The notes under the pieces: generated by a model
The model's input: only the letters and a program-made list of their open reading frames with translations
The model's database searches: none
Told to the model about the DNA's origin: nothing
In this document: piece after piece, positions 7,491-15,871 of the stretch
Position numbering within the stretch: the first letter of the stretch is position 1
How the letters are laid out: each line of letters starts with the position of its first letter
Made by a program: the position numbers and the translations under genes
Virus record (IMG/VR): IMGVR_UViG_3300023109_000093
Span: 1 to 28,303 of that record
Strand: one strand, 5' to 3'
DNA from: a virus
DNA: 28,303 bases

Positions 7491-7919
7491 TTATTGTTTT
7501 CCTGTTGAACCAAATCCTCCAGAACCTCTCGTAGTGTCAGCTAATGCTAATACTGGATTCCATTTTATTTGTTCAACTTTATTTAATACTAATTGTCCTA
7601 TTCGTTCACCTTTTTCTATTTCAACTTTAGCTAATCCATGATTAATTAAAATTACTCCAATTTCTCCTCGATAATCTGCATCAATAGTTCCAGGACTATT
7701 TAAAACCGTTATTTGTTTTTTATATGCTAATCCACTTCTTGGCCTCACTTGTATTTCATATCCCAATGGAATTTCAACATATAATCCAGTCTTAATTAAA
7801 GTACTCAATCCAGGGCCTATAATTGCCCCATGGGTTGATCTTACATCGCATCCAGCACTACCTATAGTTTCATAACTAGGAAGATCATTATCTGATTTAT
7901 TTATTACTCGTACTTCCAT
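7491..7919 (-). CDS. dut: Trimeric dUTPase
   Basis: Hydrolyses dUTP to dUMP and pyrophosphate, keeping uracil out of phage DNA and feeding thymidylate synthesis. All five trimeric dUTPase motifs are visible: SAGCDVRS (1), RPRSGLAYK (2), SPGTIDADYRGEIGVIL (3), KGERIGQLVL (4) and the flexible C-terminal arm TTRGSGGFGSTGK (5), so it should be active. I chose the ATG at 7919 because the protein then starts MEVRVINKSDND, as dUTPases usually do, and begins 2 nt after the clamp stop. A longer reading from 7946 would overlap the clamp gene by 25 nt and add nine unconserved residues. It lies between gp45 and gp44. Confidence 0.95.
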   Translation of the reverse strand: MEVRVINKSDNDLPSYETIGSAGCDVRSTHGAIIGPGLSTLIKTGLYVEIPLGYEIQVRPRSGLAYKKQITVLNSPGTIDADYRGEIGVILINHGLAKVEIEKGERIGQLVLNKVEQIKWNPVLALADTTRGSGGFGSTGKQ

Positions 7920-7921
7920 AC

Positions 7922-8629
7922 TTAATTTTGTAATTGAACTAACCAATAATTTGAATCAAAATCAGGACCTGTAAAATCTATTCTAGCTAATCCTTTAGAT
8001 GAAAAATGCATTGTACCTTTATCTCCTTTATTTGCAGTTAATACTTCTTTTAGTTTATCTGCAGAAAAACAAATTGGTTCCATTGCTTCTGTACCACCAT
8101 CTATTTCAAATGTAACATTGTCTGAATTAATAGTTGTATAATTAATAATAAACTTTATTTTACCGTTTTGTACTTGTACTGCAAAATTCTTTGCGTCTGG
8201 TAATGCATTTTTTGCTTTTATAAATTTATTAACAAATAATTCATCAATATCAATTGTAACATTATATTCTGGTTCTGCGTTAATTGCAGGAACTGCTGGT
8301 ATAACAGAAGTATCAGCTAACATGAAAGTCATTGTGGTACTTCCTTCTTTGATCTTCATAGCATAATTCTTACCTGCAGACTCTTGTACATTGATATCAA
8401 TATTTTCACCTACTGCAGATAACATTTTTGTTAATCCACCTGTATGATTAATACCTAATTCGCCAGACATAAATGGATCTGTTTTCCATTTTATTTTTCC
8501 GACTACTGTTTGATCAACATCTATTAATTCACAATTAACAGACTGACCATTTGCTTTAACAGTTACAGCTTCGCAATTTCCTGCTAGATAATATCTGTTA
8601 ATAAACGATTGTAATTTACTTTTTTCCAT
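7922..8629 (-). CDS. 45: Sliding clamp (T4 gp45-like)
   Basis: A 235-aa protein matching the T4 gp45 processivity clamp in length (228 aa in T4) and layout: two repeats of a beta-alpha-beta clamp domain, with KLQSFINRYYLAGNCEAVTV opening the first and VTIDIDELFVNKFIKAKNAL opening the second. The C-terminal strand LARIDFTGPDFDSNYWLVQL is typical of the group. As a trimeric ring it tethers the polymerase, and in T4 it also activates late transcription. The gene follows dpdA by 12 nt and precedes dut and gp44. Its neighbour DpdA ends with a peptide like that at the polymerase C-terminus, which in T4 relatives binds this clamp. Confidence 0.93.
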   Translation of the reverse strand: MEKSKLQSFINRYYLAGNCEAVTVKANGQSVNCELIDVDQTVVGKIKWKTDPFMSGELGINHTGGLTKMLSAVGENIDINVQESAGKNYAMKIKEGSTTMTFMLADTSVIPAVPAINAEPEYNVTIDIDELFVNKFIKAKNALPDAKNFAVQVQNGKIKFIINYTTINSDNVTFEIDGGTEAMEPICFSADKLKEVLTANKGDKGTMHFSSKGLARIDFTGPDFDSNYWLVQLQN

Positions 8630-8641
8630 TTGTTTTTATTT

Positions 8642-9892
8642 TTAAAATTTAAAGAATTTATTGAATTGATTTGCGTCAGTAGTTGATATACTATCACCAC
8701 CAAACTTTTTGTATGTTTTTTTATAAGTCGCATATACTCTCATTGCATTGTCTGGATCAGCAAACATATCGTGTAATGATAATATAACATCGTATAATGG
8801 TTTTGGAATTGCTGTTTCTAACAATTCAACATGATTATTTACTAGTTTGCTTACATCTTTTGCAATGTCGACATATAAATGAGTATTATGTATAACCATT
8901 CTAGGCATACCTTCTTGGCTATATCTATCTAACCCAGTTGCTGTCTGGCCTCCTAAATAATCATATGTAAAATCATTACAAGCAGGGCAGCCTAAACTAC
9001 ATGGCACGTGTTTAGTAGTGTCAATGGCTACTGTTTTATTAGATCTATTAGCATGAGATTTTCTTCTATATTCATTATTTTTTGGAAAGTATAATTCTGT
9101 AAATGTTTGAGTTTTATAATTCCCAGAATGTAAATATGTTCCAAATACTGGATATTGTCCTGGTGAACTAGAATCTGTTGAGAATAATACTCTGTTATCA
9201 GTTAATTTGTTAATTAACTTTTGTAATGTTGCTAATATAAAAAAGTCTGATATTTTTGATATTCCTAGTAAATGTATATACTTTACATGATTCTTTTCAA
9301 ATTCTCGTTCCTTTAACATTAAAGCAATAACATACATGAAATCTACTAATTTCTTAGGGCCTCCGATACACCAACCATTAAATGCAAAATCCTTAAACTT
9401 ATGATACCACTCTTCATATTCTTCTGTATATGTTCCTTGTATAACATTTAAGAAATCAGTTTTTCCAGTTTGTTTAGATTCAAAATATTTAAAATTATCA
9501 AAACTAATATCCATGGATTCGGCAAATCTATTTTCATATTTTGCTCTTGGTGGAATATCTAAATTTGCTGCTACATCTGAATTATGTTCTAACCATTCAA
9601 ATATTCTTTCACGAATAGTACCGTCCCACTTTAAAGCTCCTGTTGCTATTTGGAATCCGCCTGAATCTCCGAATACTAATACCTCATCATCTAAACCTAA
9701 CTGATCACGAAAATCCATCTTTTTGAAATGATGTCCAGCAGTGATTAAGAAATATGGATGTCTCCATTCTGCAGGATACTCTTTTGAAAAGAATCTTGTT
9801 GTAGTTCCATCCTCAAATTTTGTATTCTTTTTGAATGCAGACACCATACTACCAGCTGATAACGATGGATAATATATAAAATTTTTATCCAT
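8642..9892 (-). CDS. dpdA: DpdA-type DNA guanine transglycosylase (TGT family)
   Basis: A 416-aa TGT-fold enzyme. Family signatures in order: FGDSGGFQ at residues 74-81 (Asp76 is the TGT substrate-binding Asp), NVIQGTY at 149-155, the GWCIGGP loop at 173-179, HLLGIS at 207-212 and STDSSSP with the probable nucleophile Asp240. A zinc site C-x3-C-x2-C is at 298/302/305. Tandem tRNA-specific features such as a PUA domain are absent, and the phage context with FolE, QueD and QueE points to DpdA, which replaces guanine in DNA with a 7-deazaguanine. The last residues, NQFNKFFKF, nearly repeat the polymerase C-terminus. The start overlaps the preceding 59-aa gene by 1 nt (TAATG). Subfamily (DpdA1-4) not determined. 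Confidence 0.85.
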   Translation of the reverse strand: MDKNFIYYPSLSAGSMVSAFKKNTKFEDGTTTRFFSKEYPAEWRHPYFLITAGHHFKKMDFRDQLGLDDEVLVFGDSGGFQIATGALKWDGTIRERIFEWLEHNSDVAANLDIPPRAKYENRFAESMDISFDNFKYFESKQTGKTDFLNVIQGTYTEEYEEWYHKFKDFAFNGWCIGGPKKLVDFMYVIALMLKEREFEKNHVKYIHLLGISKISDFFILATLQKLINKLTDNRVLFSTDSSSPGQYPVFGTYLHSGNYKTQTFTELYFPKNNEYRRKSHANRSNKTVAIDTTKHVPCSLGCPACNDFTYDYLGGQTATGLDRYSQEGMPRMVIHNTHLYVDIAKDVSKLVNNHVELLETAIPKPLYDVILSLHDMFADPDNAMRVYATYKKTYKKFGGDSISTTDANQFNKFFKF

Positions 9893-10071
9893 TAATCAAT
9901 TACTTCCCATGATGAATCTCCGAGAGTTTCAATTTTCGAAAATATAAATGTTACTATTTCTGCAGATTGTTTGTCTAAACATCCTTTATCACTTAGCTGT
10001 TCTGCTAAAGCTTTAAAGGGAGTTTCAATAGTACTTCTAATTTCTTCTAAACCTTGTTTATCTATTTTCAT
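9892..10071 (-). CDS. 59-aa protein translationally coupled to dpdA
   Basis: A 59-codon reading frame fills the space between the glycosyltransferase and dpdA. It begins MKIDKQGLEEIRSTIETPFK and ends GDSSWEVID, with a helical, mildly acidic composition and one cysteine. It overlaps the glycosyltransferase end by 14 nt and its stop shares a base with the dpdA start (TAATG), a strong sign of real coupling. GAGGAAA lies before the start. No family recognised. A DpdA partner or leader gene is possible from position alone. Confidence 0.65.
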   Translation of the reverse strand: MKIDKQGLEEIRSTIETPFKALAEQLSDKGCLDKQSAEIVTFIFSKIETLGDSSWEVID

Positions 10072-11245
10072 GTTTTTCCTCTTTTTTATTTAATAAAATT
10101 TTACAATATTCGGCTTCATGCCAAACATTAATTTCTTGATTAATACCATTTGCTACAATGTATCCTTCCATTTGTCTACCTAGATCAGATATATCTACTA
10201 TTTCATTGTGTCTATTAGGAAACAGCATTACATCACTAAATGTATCTAATGCAGATTGTACATTAAATGGTTTATACATTCTTTTACTGTCAATAAATTC
10301 TGGAAATGATCTAAAATTAGGATATACAATATCTGCTCCAAAAGCAGTAGCTTCAATTACAGTCCATGATACATAATCTTGTAAAGCTGAATTAAACTGT
10401 ATACTGCAAGTAGATAACTCTGTATAATATTCTTCTTTTGTTAATCCTTCTAATAATTTAAATCTAGGCTCTTTATTTGCTAATGATCTTAATTTGTCAA
10501 TAACTCCAGGCAACATTGATCTAAACTCTTTGCCTGAGGTAGTTATGTGCCATTCCCAATCTGGATATTCTTGTAGAAATTCTGTTGCTACTTCCATCAT
10601 GAAAAATGGATTTTTCTCTTTGTCTAATCTGCTAGAGTATACAACAAATGGTTTTCTTTCTGCACCGGAGTTATAACTAGGCAATTTGTCTAATGTAGCT
10701 TGTTTATGAATTGGTAATGAAACAACATGTATTGGAGATTCAAATCCAGCTACTCGTAGTTGTTCTTTATGAATACTAGATCCTACAAATATACCTGTCA
10801 TTCTTTTGTCTAAACCTAATTCAAAACCTCGCATCCATGTTCTCATAGGATATGTAAAATCATATTCATCTACACTTTGAGCATGTAACATTGCATATAT
10901 TTCCAATTTAATACCATATAAATCAGCTGCATACAAAATAGATCCGATACCTGGATGCCAATAGTCTTGTAAAAATATAACATCTCCATCTCTAACCTCA
11001 TCTCGATTCATCATATCTAAAAAGTTGCTACATTGACTCATAGCAAACTTACCTCTACCTACTGCATCTAATACAGCTCCAATTTTAATTTGTTGATCTG
11101 GATCAAATTCTCCTTCTACATCAATATATTCAATTTTACCTGCATCAACATATGGCTGGAATGTTGCCGGCATCCATTCTTTAGATAACTGATATGTATA
11201 TCTAGCCTTTAAAGGCTCTAAACCAAAATAAAATACTTTTTTCAT
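10058..11245 (-). CDS. GT-B glycosyltransferase (GT4-like) in the dpdA operon
   Basis: A 395-aa GT-B enzyme. The second domain is recognisable from VVYSSRLDKEKNPFFMMEVA (about residues 202-221), the standard GT4 strand and helix, and the donor-site region YVSWTVIEATAFGADIVYPN gives a shortened E-containing motif with only one clear glutamate. The N-terminal half has GDVIFLQDYWHPG and a Tyr-Asp-rich loop, unlike the other glycosyltransferases in this window, so it is not a recent duplicate. It lies two genes upstream of dpdA and downstream of a PTPS-like gene. It could glycosylate DNA, a phage structural protein or a host glycan. Confidence 0.75.
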   Translation of the reverse strand: MKKVFYFGLEPLKARYTYQLSKEWMPATFQPYVDAGKIEYIDVEGEFDPDQQIKIGAVLDAVGRGKFAMSQCSNFLDMMNRDEVRDGDVIFLQDYWHPGIGSILYAADLYGIKLEIYAMLHAQSVDEYDFTYPMRTWMRGFELGLDKRMTGIFVGSSIHKEQLRVAGFESPIHVVSLPIHKQATLDKLPSYNSGAERKPFVVYSSRLDKEKNPFFMMEVATEFLQEYPDWEWHITTSGKEFRSMLPGVIDKLRSLANKEPRFKLLEGLTKEEYYTELSTCSIQFNSALQDYVSWTVIEATAFGADIVYPNFRSFPEFIDSKRMYKPFNVQSALDTFSDVMLFPNRHNEIVDISDLGRQMEGYIVANGINQEINVWHEAEYCKILLNKKEEKHENR

Positions 11246-11246
11246 A

Positions 11247-11594
11247 TTAATAACCTAATTCTACTATTGCTCCGTTTTCCCAATCTTCCCAAACTTCTAC
11301 TTTATACAAATTATTATTTTGTTCTAAAATCCAAGCGCCTATATCTTCACAACTCATTCTACCAAATTCTAATATATTACCACCAAAATTAGTTCTTAGT
11401 TGTTTTTTTAATTTTCTTTGCATTAAAATAAATTCTTCATCTCTATCTGTATGTGTTACTTTTGCATAGCAACGGAATCCAAACATATGCCTATGTCTGT
11501 CAGATAAAAATCCAACCTCCGGGAAAATTTCTTTAGCTTCTGGCCAACAATGAAATCCTTCTATACTAAATGATACAACTACTGAATATTTCAT
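11247..11594 (-). CDS. PTPS/QueD-like T-fold protein, divergent
   Basis: This 115-aa protein has no annotation I can recall, but it follows the PTPS/QueD T-fold pattern. FSIEGFHCW (residues 9-17, His15) matches the FxAxH strand, RHRHMFGFRCYAKV (33-46, His34 and His36) matches the HGH zinc motif with about the right spacing (E. coli QueD uses 16, 31 and 33), and MSCEDIGAWILE plus VEVWEDWENGAIV match the PTxExLAxW helix and the VxVxET strand. It lacks the loop catalytic Cys and is shorter than QueD. It overlaps the upstream gene by 4 nt. A pterin- or 7-deazapurine-binding role is inferred from fold alone. Confidence 0.5.
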   Translation of the reverse strand: MKYSVVVSFSIEGFHCWPEAKEIFPEVGFLSDRHRHMFGFRCYAKVTHTDRDEEFILMQRKLKKQLRTNFGGNILEFGRMSCEDIGAWILEQNNNLYKVEVWEDWENGAIVELGY

Positions 11595-12043
11595 ATTTCT
11601 TCGTCAAATTTATAGTTATCTGGTTGAATTTCCATCATATTACATTTAGTTACTTGATGAACTCTATACCAACCTGCATCAATTGATAATGTGTCAGTGT
11701 CTTTAAGCATTTCTAAATAAGGATCTGAAATTCTATATATAATATGACATCTATTAAATAAGTCTGGTTTAATTGTGTCTAAAGTGTCTTTAGTAGCTTC
11801 TATAGTTACAGCACAATTTGATTCATCTAATATACGTCTAATACTTTCCAAATATTTTTCGTCTTTCATAGACTTTTTCATGAATTCAATTGTAAAATAA
11901 TAATGAGGATATTCATTAAAATTTTCTACTTCTAAACCATAAGTTTTTTTAATATTATGATTTAAGTCTCTTACGAAGAAAGTCATAAGATCTGAATAAC
12001 GACCTTCTACTTCTCTACCTTTCCATTGATGCTTACCGTACAT
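11591..12043 (-). CDS. Unknown 150-aa protein heading the dpdA-replisome operon
   Basis: A 150-aa soluble protein with no family I recognise. It begins MYGKHQWKGREVEGRYSDLM and contains a helical centre (KKSMKDEKYLESIRRILDE), a strand-turn TVxTIEAT-like segment and a C-terminal EIQPDNYKF. The composition is ordinary, with two or three unpaired cysteines and no metal pattern. Its ATG lies 11 nt after the -10 box of the promoter at 12055-12083, so it should be translated from an almost leaderless message, and it leads the operon for the PTPS-like protein, glycosyltransferase, DpdA and clamp. Position suggests an early or middle gene linked to replication. Confidence 0.6.
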   Translation of the reverse strand: MYGKHQWKGREVEGRYSDLMTFFVRDLNHNIKKTYGLEVENFNEYPHYYFTIEFMKKSMKDEKYLESIRRILDESNCAVTIEATKDTLDTIKPDLFNRCHIIYRISDPYLEMLKDTDTLSIDAGWYRVHQVTKCNMMEIQPDNYKFDEEI

Positions 12044-12054
12044 ATTTTTTCTTT

Positions 12055-12083
12055 ATTATAATTAATTTTATTGAATTATCCAA
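12055..12083 (-). promoter_or_regulatory. Candidate promoter TTGGAT-17-TATAAT for the dpdA-clamp-clamp-loader operon
   Basis: Minus-strand TTGGAT (12078-12083) and TATAAT (12055-12060), spaced by 17 nt, match the window's promoter consensus exactly. The -35 box overlaps the last codons of the polymerase, those for its terminal Phe-Gly, so one DNA stretch serves coding and promotion. ATG follows 11 nt after the -10 box. Confidence 0.7.
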
Positions 12084-14595
12084 ATGAAAAGAACTTATTC
12101 ATATTATTATTTTCAGGAAGTTTATCCCAATTCATTGATGCGTAAAAGTCATCTAACTTTCCACGTATCTCTCTGTCAAATATTTTATTTCTATCAATAA
12201 ATTTTTCAACAAATTCTGTTATTTGGGTTGGATCTTCATAACCTCTAAGTGCAATGGTATCAAACCCCATTTGATTTGTTTTAAGATACGCCCATTTAAT
12301 CTTATCTCCATTTTGTATATCTGCAAAGTTTTTTGCATTTTTATTTATACCTAAATGTTTAAGCATATCATTGTAATTTATTGAAGATTTAACATGTACT
12401 GGGGTACCTAATGGATATCCAGATAATGTTTTTCTTCCTTTAGTATACTTTGTGATATTTTTAACACCTGTATTCTTCATGACATCCAATATTGGAGAAT
12501 CTTGTATTTTGTCTTTGAAATCCATTATTAAGTTAGTTGTGGCATTCTTTGACTTTTCTTTGAGTATATACCATAATGTTTCTTTCATTATAGTTTTAAA
12601 TTCAGTAGGGAAAGATGATCTGACTACGTCTAATCCTTTTATATCCATTTTATCCGTAGGTTTACCTTCTTTAAATATTACCCATTGAGCATATCTCTTT
12701 TTTGCTATCCACAGACCAGACTTAGCAACATATTCTTGTTTAATTTGCCATCTATGATCAAATGTATTATGAAAATGAACTGCATATTGATCATACATTT
12801 TATTTACATGCGATTGTATTTCAGATGCTATTTCATTTGTTTTTTCAATCATAAACTTTTCATCAGATTCATCAAATCCAGGATATCTTTTTTCTATTAA
12901 AGGTAAACTAGATACAAATGTTGAATCTGTATCTGTATAGAATGAAAATTCTGCTTTATTGCCATTAGCATTAATAAAATAATCTTTACCAACTTCTTTC
13001 TTATAGTACCCATTAATAACTTTTGCAGAAAATTTAATAACACTTTGGCCAGTTGCTGTGATAGCTCCTGCGTTATCTAAATCATGAAATCTAAATGTCT
13101 TTAATCCTAATACTCCATAAAATGAATTTAACAATACTTTTTGTGTTAATTGCATTGCATCATAAAATTTATACTTATCACTTCCTACTTCATGATTATC
13201 TCGTTCATTTTTAAATTTAACACGTTCATCAAACCATTTTTCTAATATCTTTGGTAAGAATCCTTTACTTCTAGTATCATATACTACTCCATTACTTGCA
13301 ACAGTAAATTTATTATCAATTAGCCATTGTTTAATATCTGGAATAGTCTGGCCGGTACATACTACACTAACAGGATCTTTACTTAGCAATGATTCTTGTT
13401 TCCAATTTGGAATAACACCTATTTTAGTTTCTGGAGATATATTAAGGCTCATTATGATGGATGGATATAGAGATGTTAAATCTAAATCGTATATCCATTT
13501 ATATAGGCCTGGTATAGGAGGCATAACATATGCACCGGCTAATTTATTCTGCTCTTCATCTTCAACAAATCTAAATTGTTTATTTGGAGCTACTAATCCG
13601 TTTCTTTTTAAATCTACAATAGCTGCACCATCAAGATATTTAGATGCGTAATAAACATCTTCATATGGAACATGACCTTTATGGCATATAGTTCTTGCTA
13701 AGTTGATTAATTGTAATTTTTCATCCAACTCATATACAAGATCAACATCAGTCATATTATATTCTATGAACTTGTTAATGTCTGAAACAAATAAATCATC
13801 TAAGTCACCATCATATTCAATTTTACCTTTACCTAACTCTGTTTTACCTACTGTATCTAATCTATAATTAGGAAGTTCTGTATATGTGAAGTTTTTATAT
13901 AATTTAATATAATCTAAACTAGAAACTCCAAATATTTTATATCTTTCACGATGTTTATTCCATTCTACAATTCCAGCTGGAGATAATTTATTGGCAGACT
14001 TTGGACCTAATACTTTTTTAATTCTATTAATAAGATATGGAATATCATACCCATCAGTATTCCAGCCAGTTATAACAGTAGGTTGTATTTCTGAAAAATA
14101 GTTAATAAATTTAATTAGCAAATTTGCTTCATTATCAAATACCTCAACAGTATAGTTATCACCGTATATAATGTCATCAGATAATCTGTTTGCTTTATCC
14201 AATACTAATACTCTCCTATCTTTGCCAACTTTGTCATAATATGCTATTGATGTTATTTCGGTTCTAACATCTTCTGGAGTAGAATATCCATCTGCATCTT
14301 TTGCTGTTTCAATATCAAAAAAGAAGTCGGAATGACCAGTGGATACTAAATCAGACTCATAATATAAGTCTATTAATGTTCTAACCTCTTCATTTAAATC
14401 AGATTCATATGCATCTGAATTATCTCTATGATTGCCTGGAGTCTTTGATAATTTAGTGCCATTTAGTGATACATATTCTCCATTTGTATCTGGAATATAT
14501 CCATATGGAGTAAACTTAAAAGTTTTATGACCTAATTCGTCATCCCATACATGCATTGTGCCAGTTTTCTTATGATATGCTATATTTTGATACAT
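12076..14595 (-). CDS. 43: Family B DNA polymerase (T4 gp43-like)
   Basis: The replicative polymerase with 3'-5' proofreading, 839 aa (T4 gp43 is 898). Exonuclease motifs: FFFDIETAKD with Asp94 and Glu96, TGWNTDGYDIPYL at about 176-188, and YNMTDVDLVYEL near 279. Polymerase motifs: DLTSLYPSI at 372-380 (A), KVLLNSFYGVLG at 486-497 (B) and FYTDTDSTF at 552-560 (C), followed by KKRYAQWVIF. All catalytic acids are present. The C-terminus NNNMNKFFSFG is where T4-group polymerases carry their clamp-binding peptide. The gene begins immediately after the small membrane-protein gene, with no gap, and ends inside a promoter for the next operon. Confidence 0.97.
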   Translation of the reverse strand: MYQNIAYHKKTGTMHVWDDELGHKTFKFTPYGYIPDTNGEYVSLNGTKLSKTPGNHRDNSDAYESDLNEEVRTLIDLYYESDLVSTGHSDFFFDIETAKDADGYSTPEDVRTEITSIAYYDKVGKDRRVLVLDKANRLSDDIIYGDNYTVEVFDNEANLLIKFINYFSEIQPTVITGWNTDGYDIPYLINRIKKVLGPKSANKLSPAGIVEWNKHRERYKIFGVSSLDYIKLYKNFTYTELPNYRLDTVGKTELGKGKIEYDGDLDDLFVSDINKFIEYNMTDVDLVYELDEKLQLINLARTICHKGHVPYEDVYYASKYLDGAAIVDLKRNGLVAPNKQFRFVEDEEQNKLAGAYVMPPIPGLYKWIYDLDLTSLYPSIIMSLNISPETKIGVIPNWKQESLLSKDPVSVVCTGQTIPDIKQWLIDNKFTVASNGVVYDTRSKGFLPKILEKWFDERVKFKNERDNHEVGSDKYKFYDAMQLTQKVLLNSFYGVLGLKTFRFHDLDNAGAITATGQSVIKFSAKVINGYYKKEVGKDYFINANGNKAEFSFYTDTDSTFVSSLPLIEKRYPGFDESDEKFMIEKTNEIASEIQSHVNKMYDQYAVHFHNTFDHRWQIKQEYVAKSGLWIAKKRYAQWVIFKEGKPTDKMDIKGLDVVRSSFPTEFKTIMKETLWYILKEKSKNATTNLIMDFKDKIQDSPILDVMKNTGVKNITKYTKGRKTLSGYPLGTPVHVKSSINYNDMLKHLGINKNAKNFADIQNGDKIKWAYLKTNQMGFDTIALRGYEDPTQITEFVEKFIDRNKIFDREIRGKLDDFYASMNWDKLPENNNMNKFFSFG

Positions 14596-14823
14596 TTATT
14601 GTTTTTCTGCTTTTTTTATGTTATACATTCCGTATATATTAATTGATATAATAACAAAACTTAGTACTAGATGACTAAAATTATCGATAAAGAAATCATA
14701 TATTATCCATCCTGTATCTCCTATAATCCATGCAATCATTGCATATATAGTTAATTGTCGAGCATTATAAACATACCCTAATAATACTAATCCAGTACTA
14801 ATCCATCCTAATAAGTCTATCAT
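14596..14823 (-). CDS. Small three-TM membrane protein upstream of the polymerase
   Basis: A 75-aa integral membrane protein with three predicted segments, at about 6-21, 27-46 and 50-68, and a short charged tail KKAEKQ. The pattern GWISTGLVLLGYVYNARQ, WIIGDTGWIIYDF, then INIYGMYN resembles the repeat unit of PnuC/SWEET-type small transporters, which can assemble from half-size subunits. That assignment is a fold-level guess. The ATG is only 6 nt after the -10 of the promoter at 14830-14858, so the message may be leaderless. Its stop abuts the polymerase start. Confidence 0.6.
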   Translation of the reverse strand: MIDLLGWISTGLVLLGYVYNARQLTIYAMIAWIIGDTGWIIYDFFIDNFSHLVLSFVIISINIYGMYNIKKAEKQ

Positions 14824-14825
14824 AA

Positions 14826-15860
14826 TTATAATATAAGTAATTCTTTTTGTTTTTCCAATACCGGTAAAATAGCTAACTCTTTTGCCTTAGCTTCAACTAC
14901 TATGTCTAGATTATCAACATTATAAGTATTAGGAGTATTCACAATATAATCTGCATGGGCAGGCTCTTTTATCTTTGAGAATTCTTTCTTGAACTTTGCA
15001 AAGGTAGGCCAGCTATCAATTTCATCCCACGAAATACCATGCTTGCTACATACCTCATTCAAGAAAGATTTCTTTTCGTTTCGTCTAGACTCAGAATAAT
15101 GAGTACATTGAGTTACACCATACTTATCCCAAGTAGATCTTGCCATAAAGAATGCCTCACGTTCAGATAAATCGCCTGTACAAAAGGTATGATGCCAATA
15201 GTCAAATGTAATGGGAATACCAATTTCTTGGTGTATAAGCTCGTATAGATGCCTTACACTATACATAGATGCCTTATCATCATTCTCTAGTACTAATCTA
15301 GATCTACAAGACTCAGATAATCGTCTCCAGGTCTTGATCCACCGCTTAGCAGTAGCTTCACGATCACCATATGCGCCAGCAACATGTATATTAATCTTAT
15401 TCTCAAAGGACGGCTCATACCCCATAATATCAAACATTTCAGAGTGTCGTTCTAGACCAATAATACTTTTTTCTACAACATCTTGCCTAGGAGAACCTAA
15501 TACATGGAACGGTCCAGGATGGGTAGTCAATCGATGGCCATGTTGTCTAGCAAATTCACCAGCTGCATGTAAGTGATAAGCAATTTCTTCGAAGCCAGGT
15601 AGATCATGTAATTCATAAGAATCATGCCATGGGAACAATTCAGAACCTATACGAAACAAAGTAATACCATGCTCTTCGTTCCATTGAAGATAAGTAAGTA
15701 AATCTTTTGCGTTGTCTAATGCCTTATCGGAAATAAGCTGTAAATTATCGGGATACCAAGAAGCTTTTCTAGCCGTACGAGAAGTAGTAACTCTACCACC
15801 TAATTTTTTGGGTCTAGATGTCAATGTTTGGTTGACACAAGCGTAACCATATCTAATCAT
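14826..15860 (-). CDS. uvdE: UV-damage endonuclease (UvdE/UvsE family)
   Basis: A 344-aa TIM-barrel endonuclease that nicks 5' to UV photoproducts, starting repair without a glycosylase. Recognisable motifs: IRYGYACVNQTL at the start, FRIGSELFPWHDSYEL (about 70-85), the metal-binding strand LTTHPGPFHVLGSP (~110-123), NIHVAGAYGDR (~156-166), VLENDDK (~193-199) and FDYWHHTFC with the late histidines. Length matches bacterial UvdE. Base composition stands out: three 60-base lines in this gene are 42-50% G+C by hand count, versus 23-28% in the other lines I sampled, suggesting recent acquisition from a less AT-rich source. It has its own promoter at 15872-15900 and is followed by the membrane-protein gene. 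Confidence 0.93.
   Translation of the reverse strand: MIRYGYACVNQTLTSRPKKLGGRVTTSRTARKASWYPDNLQLISDKALDNAKDLLTYLQWNEEHGITLFRIGSELFPWHDSYELHDLPGFEEIAYHLHAAGEFARQHGHRLTTHPGPFHVLGSPRQDVVEKSIIGLERHSEMFDIMGYEPSFENKINIHVAGAYGDREATAKRWIKTWRRLSESCRSRLVLENDDKASMYSVRHLYELIHQEIGIPITFDYWHHTFCTGDLSEREAFFMARSTWDKYGVTQCTHYSESRRNEKKSFLNEVCSKHGISWDEIDSWPTFAKFKKEFSKIKEPAHADYIVNTPNTYNVDNLDIVVEAKAKELAILPVLEKQKELLIL
14830..14858 (-). promoter_or_regulatory. Candidate promoter TTGGAA-17-TATATT upstream of the membrane protein and polymerase
   Basis: Minus-strand TTGGAA (14853-14858) and TATATT (14830-14835) with a 17-nt spacer, one mismatch in each box relative to the window consensus. It lies inside the end of uvdE. 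A second TATAAT at 14825-14830 overlaps at a less usual spacing. The ATG is 6 nt from the -10 box, predicting a leaderless message. Confidence 0.5.
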
Positions 15861-15871
15861 ATTTTTATTAT

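Noticed and set aside
8642-9892. Bacterial-type tRNA-guanine transglycosylase (queuosine) as the role of the 416-aa TGT-fold protein
   Set aside because: Possible, but phage setting, lack of a PUA-like extension, adjacency to the clamp gene and the folE-queD-queE operon favour DNA modification. Kept as the main alternative only.
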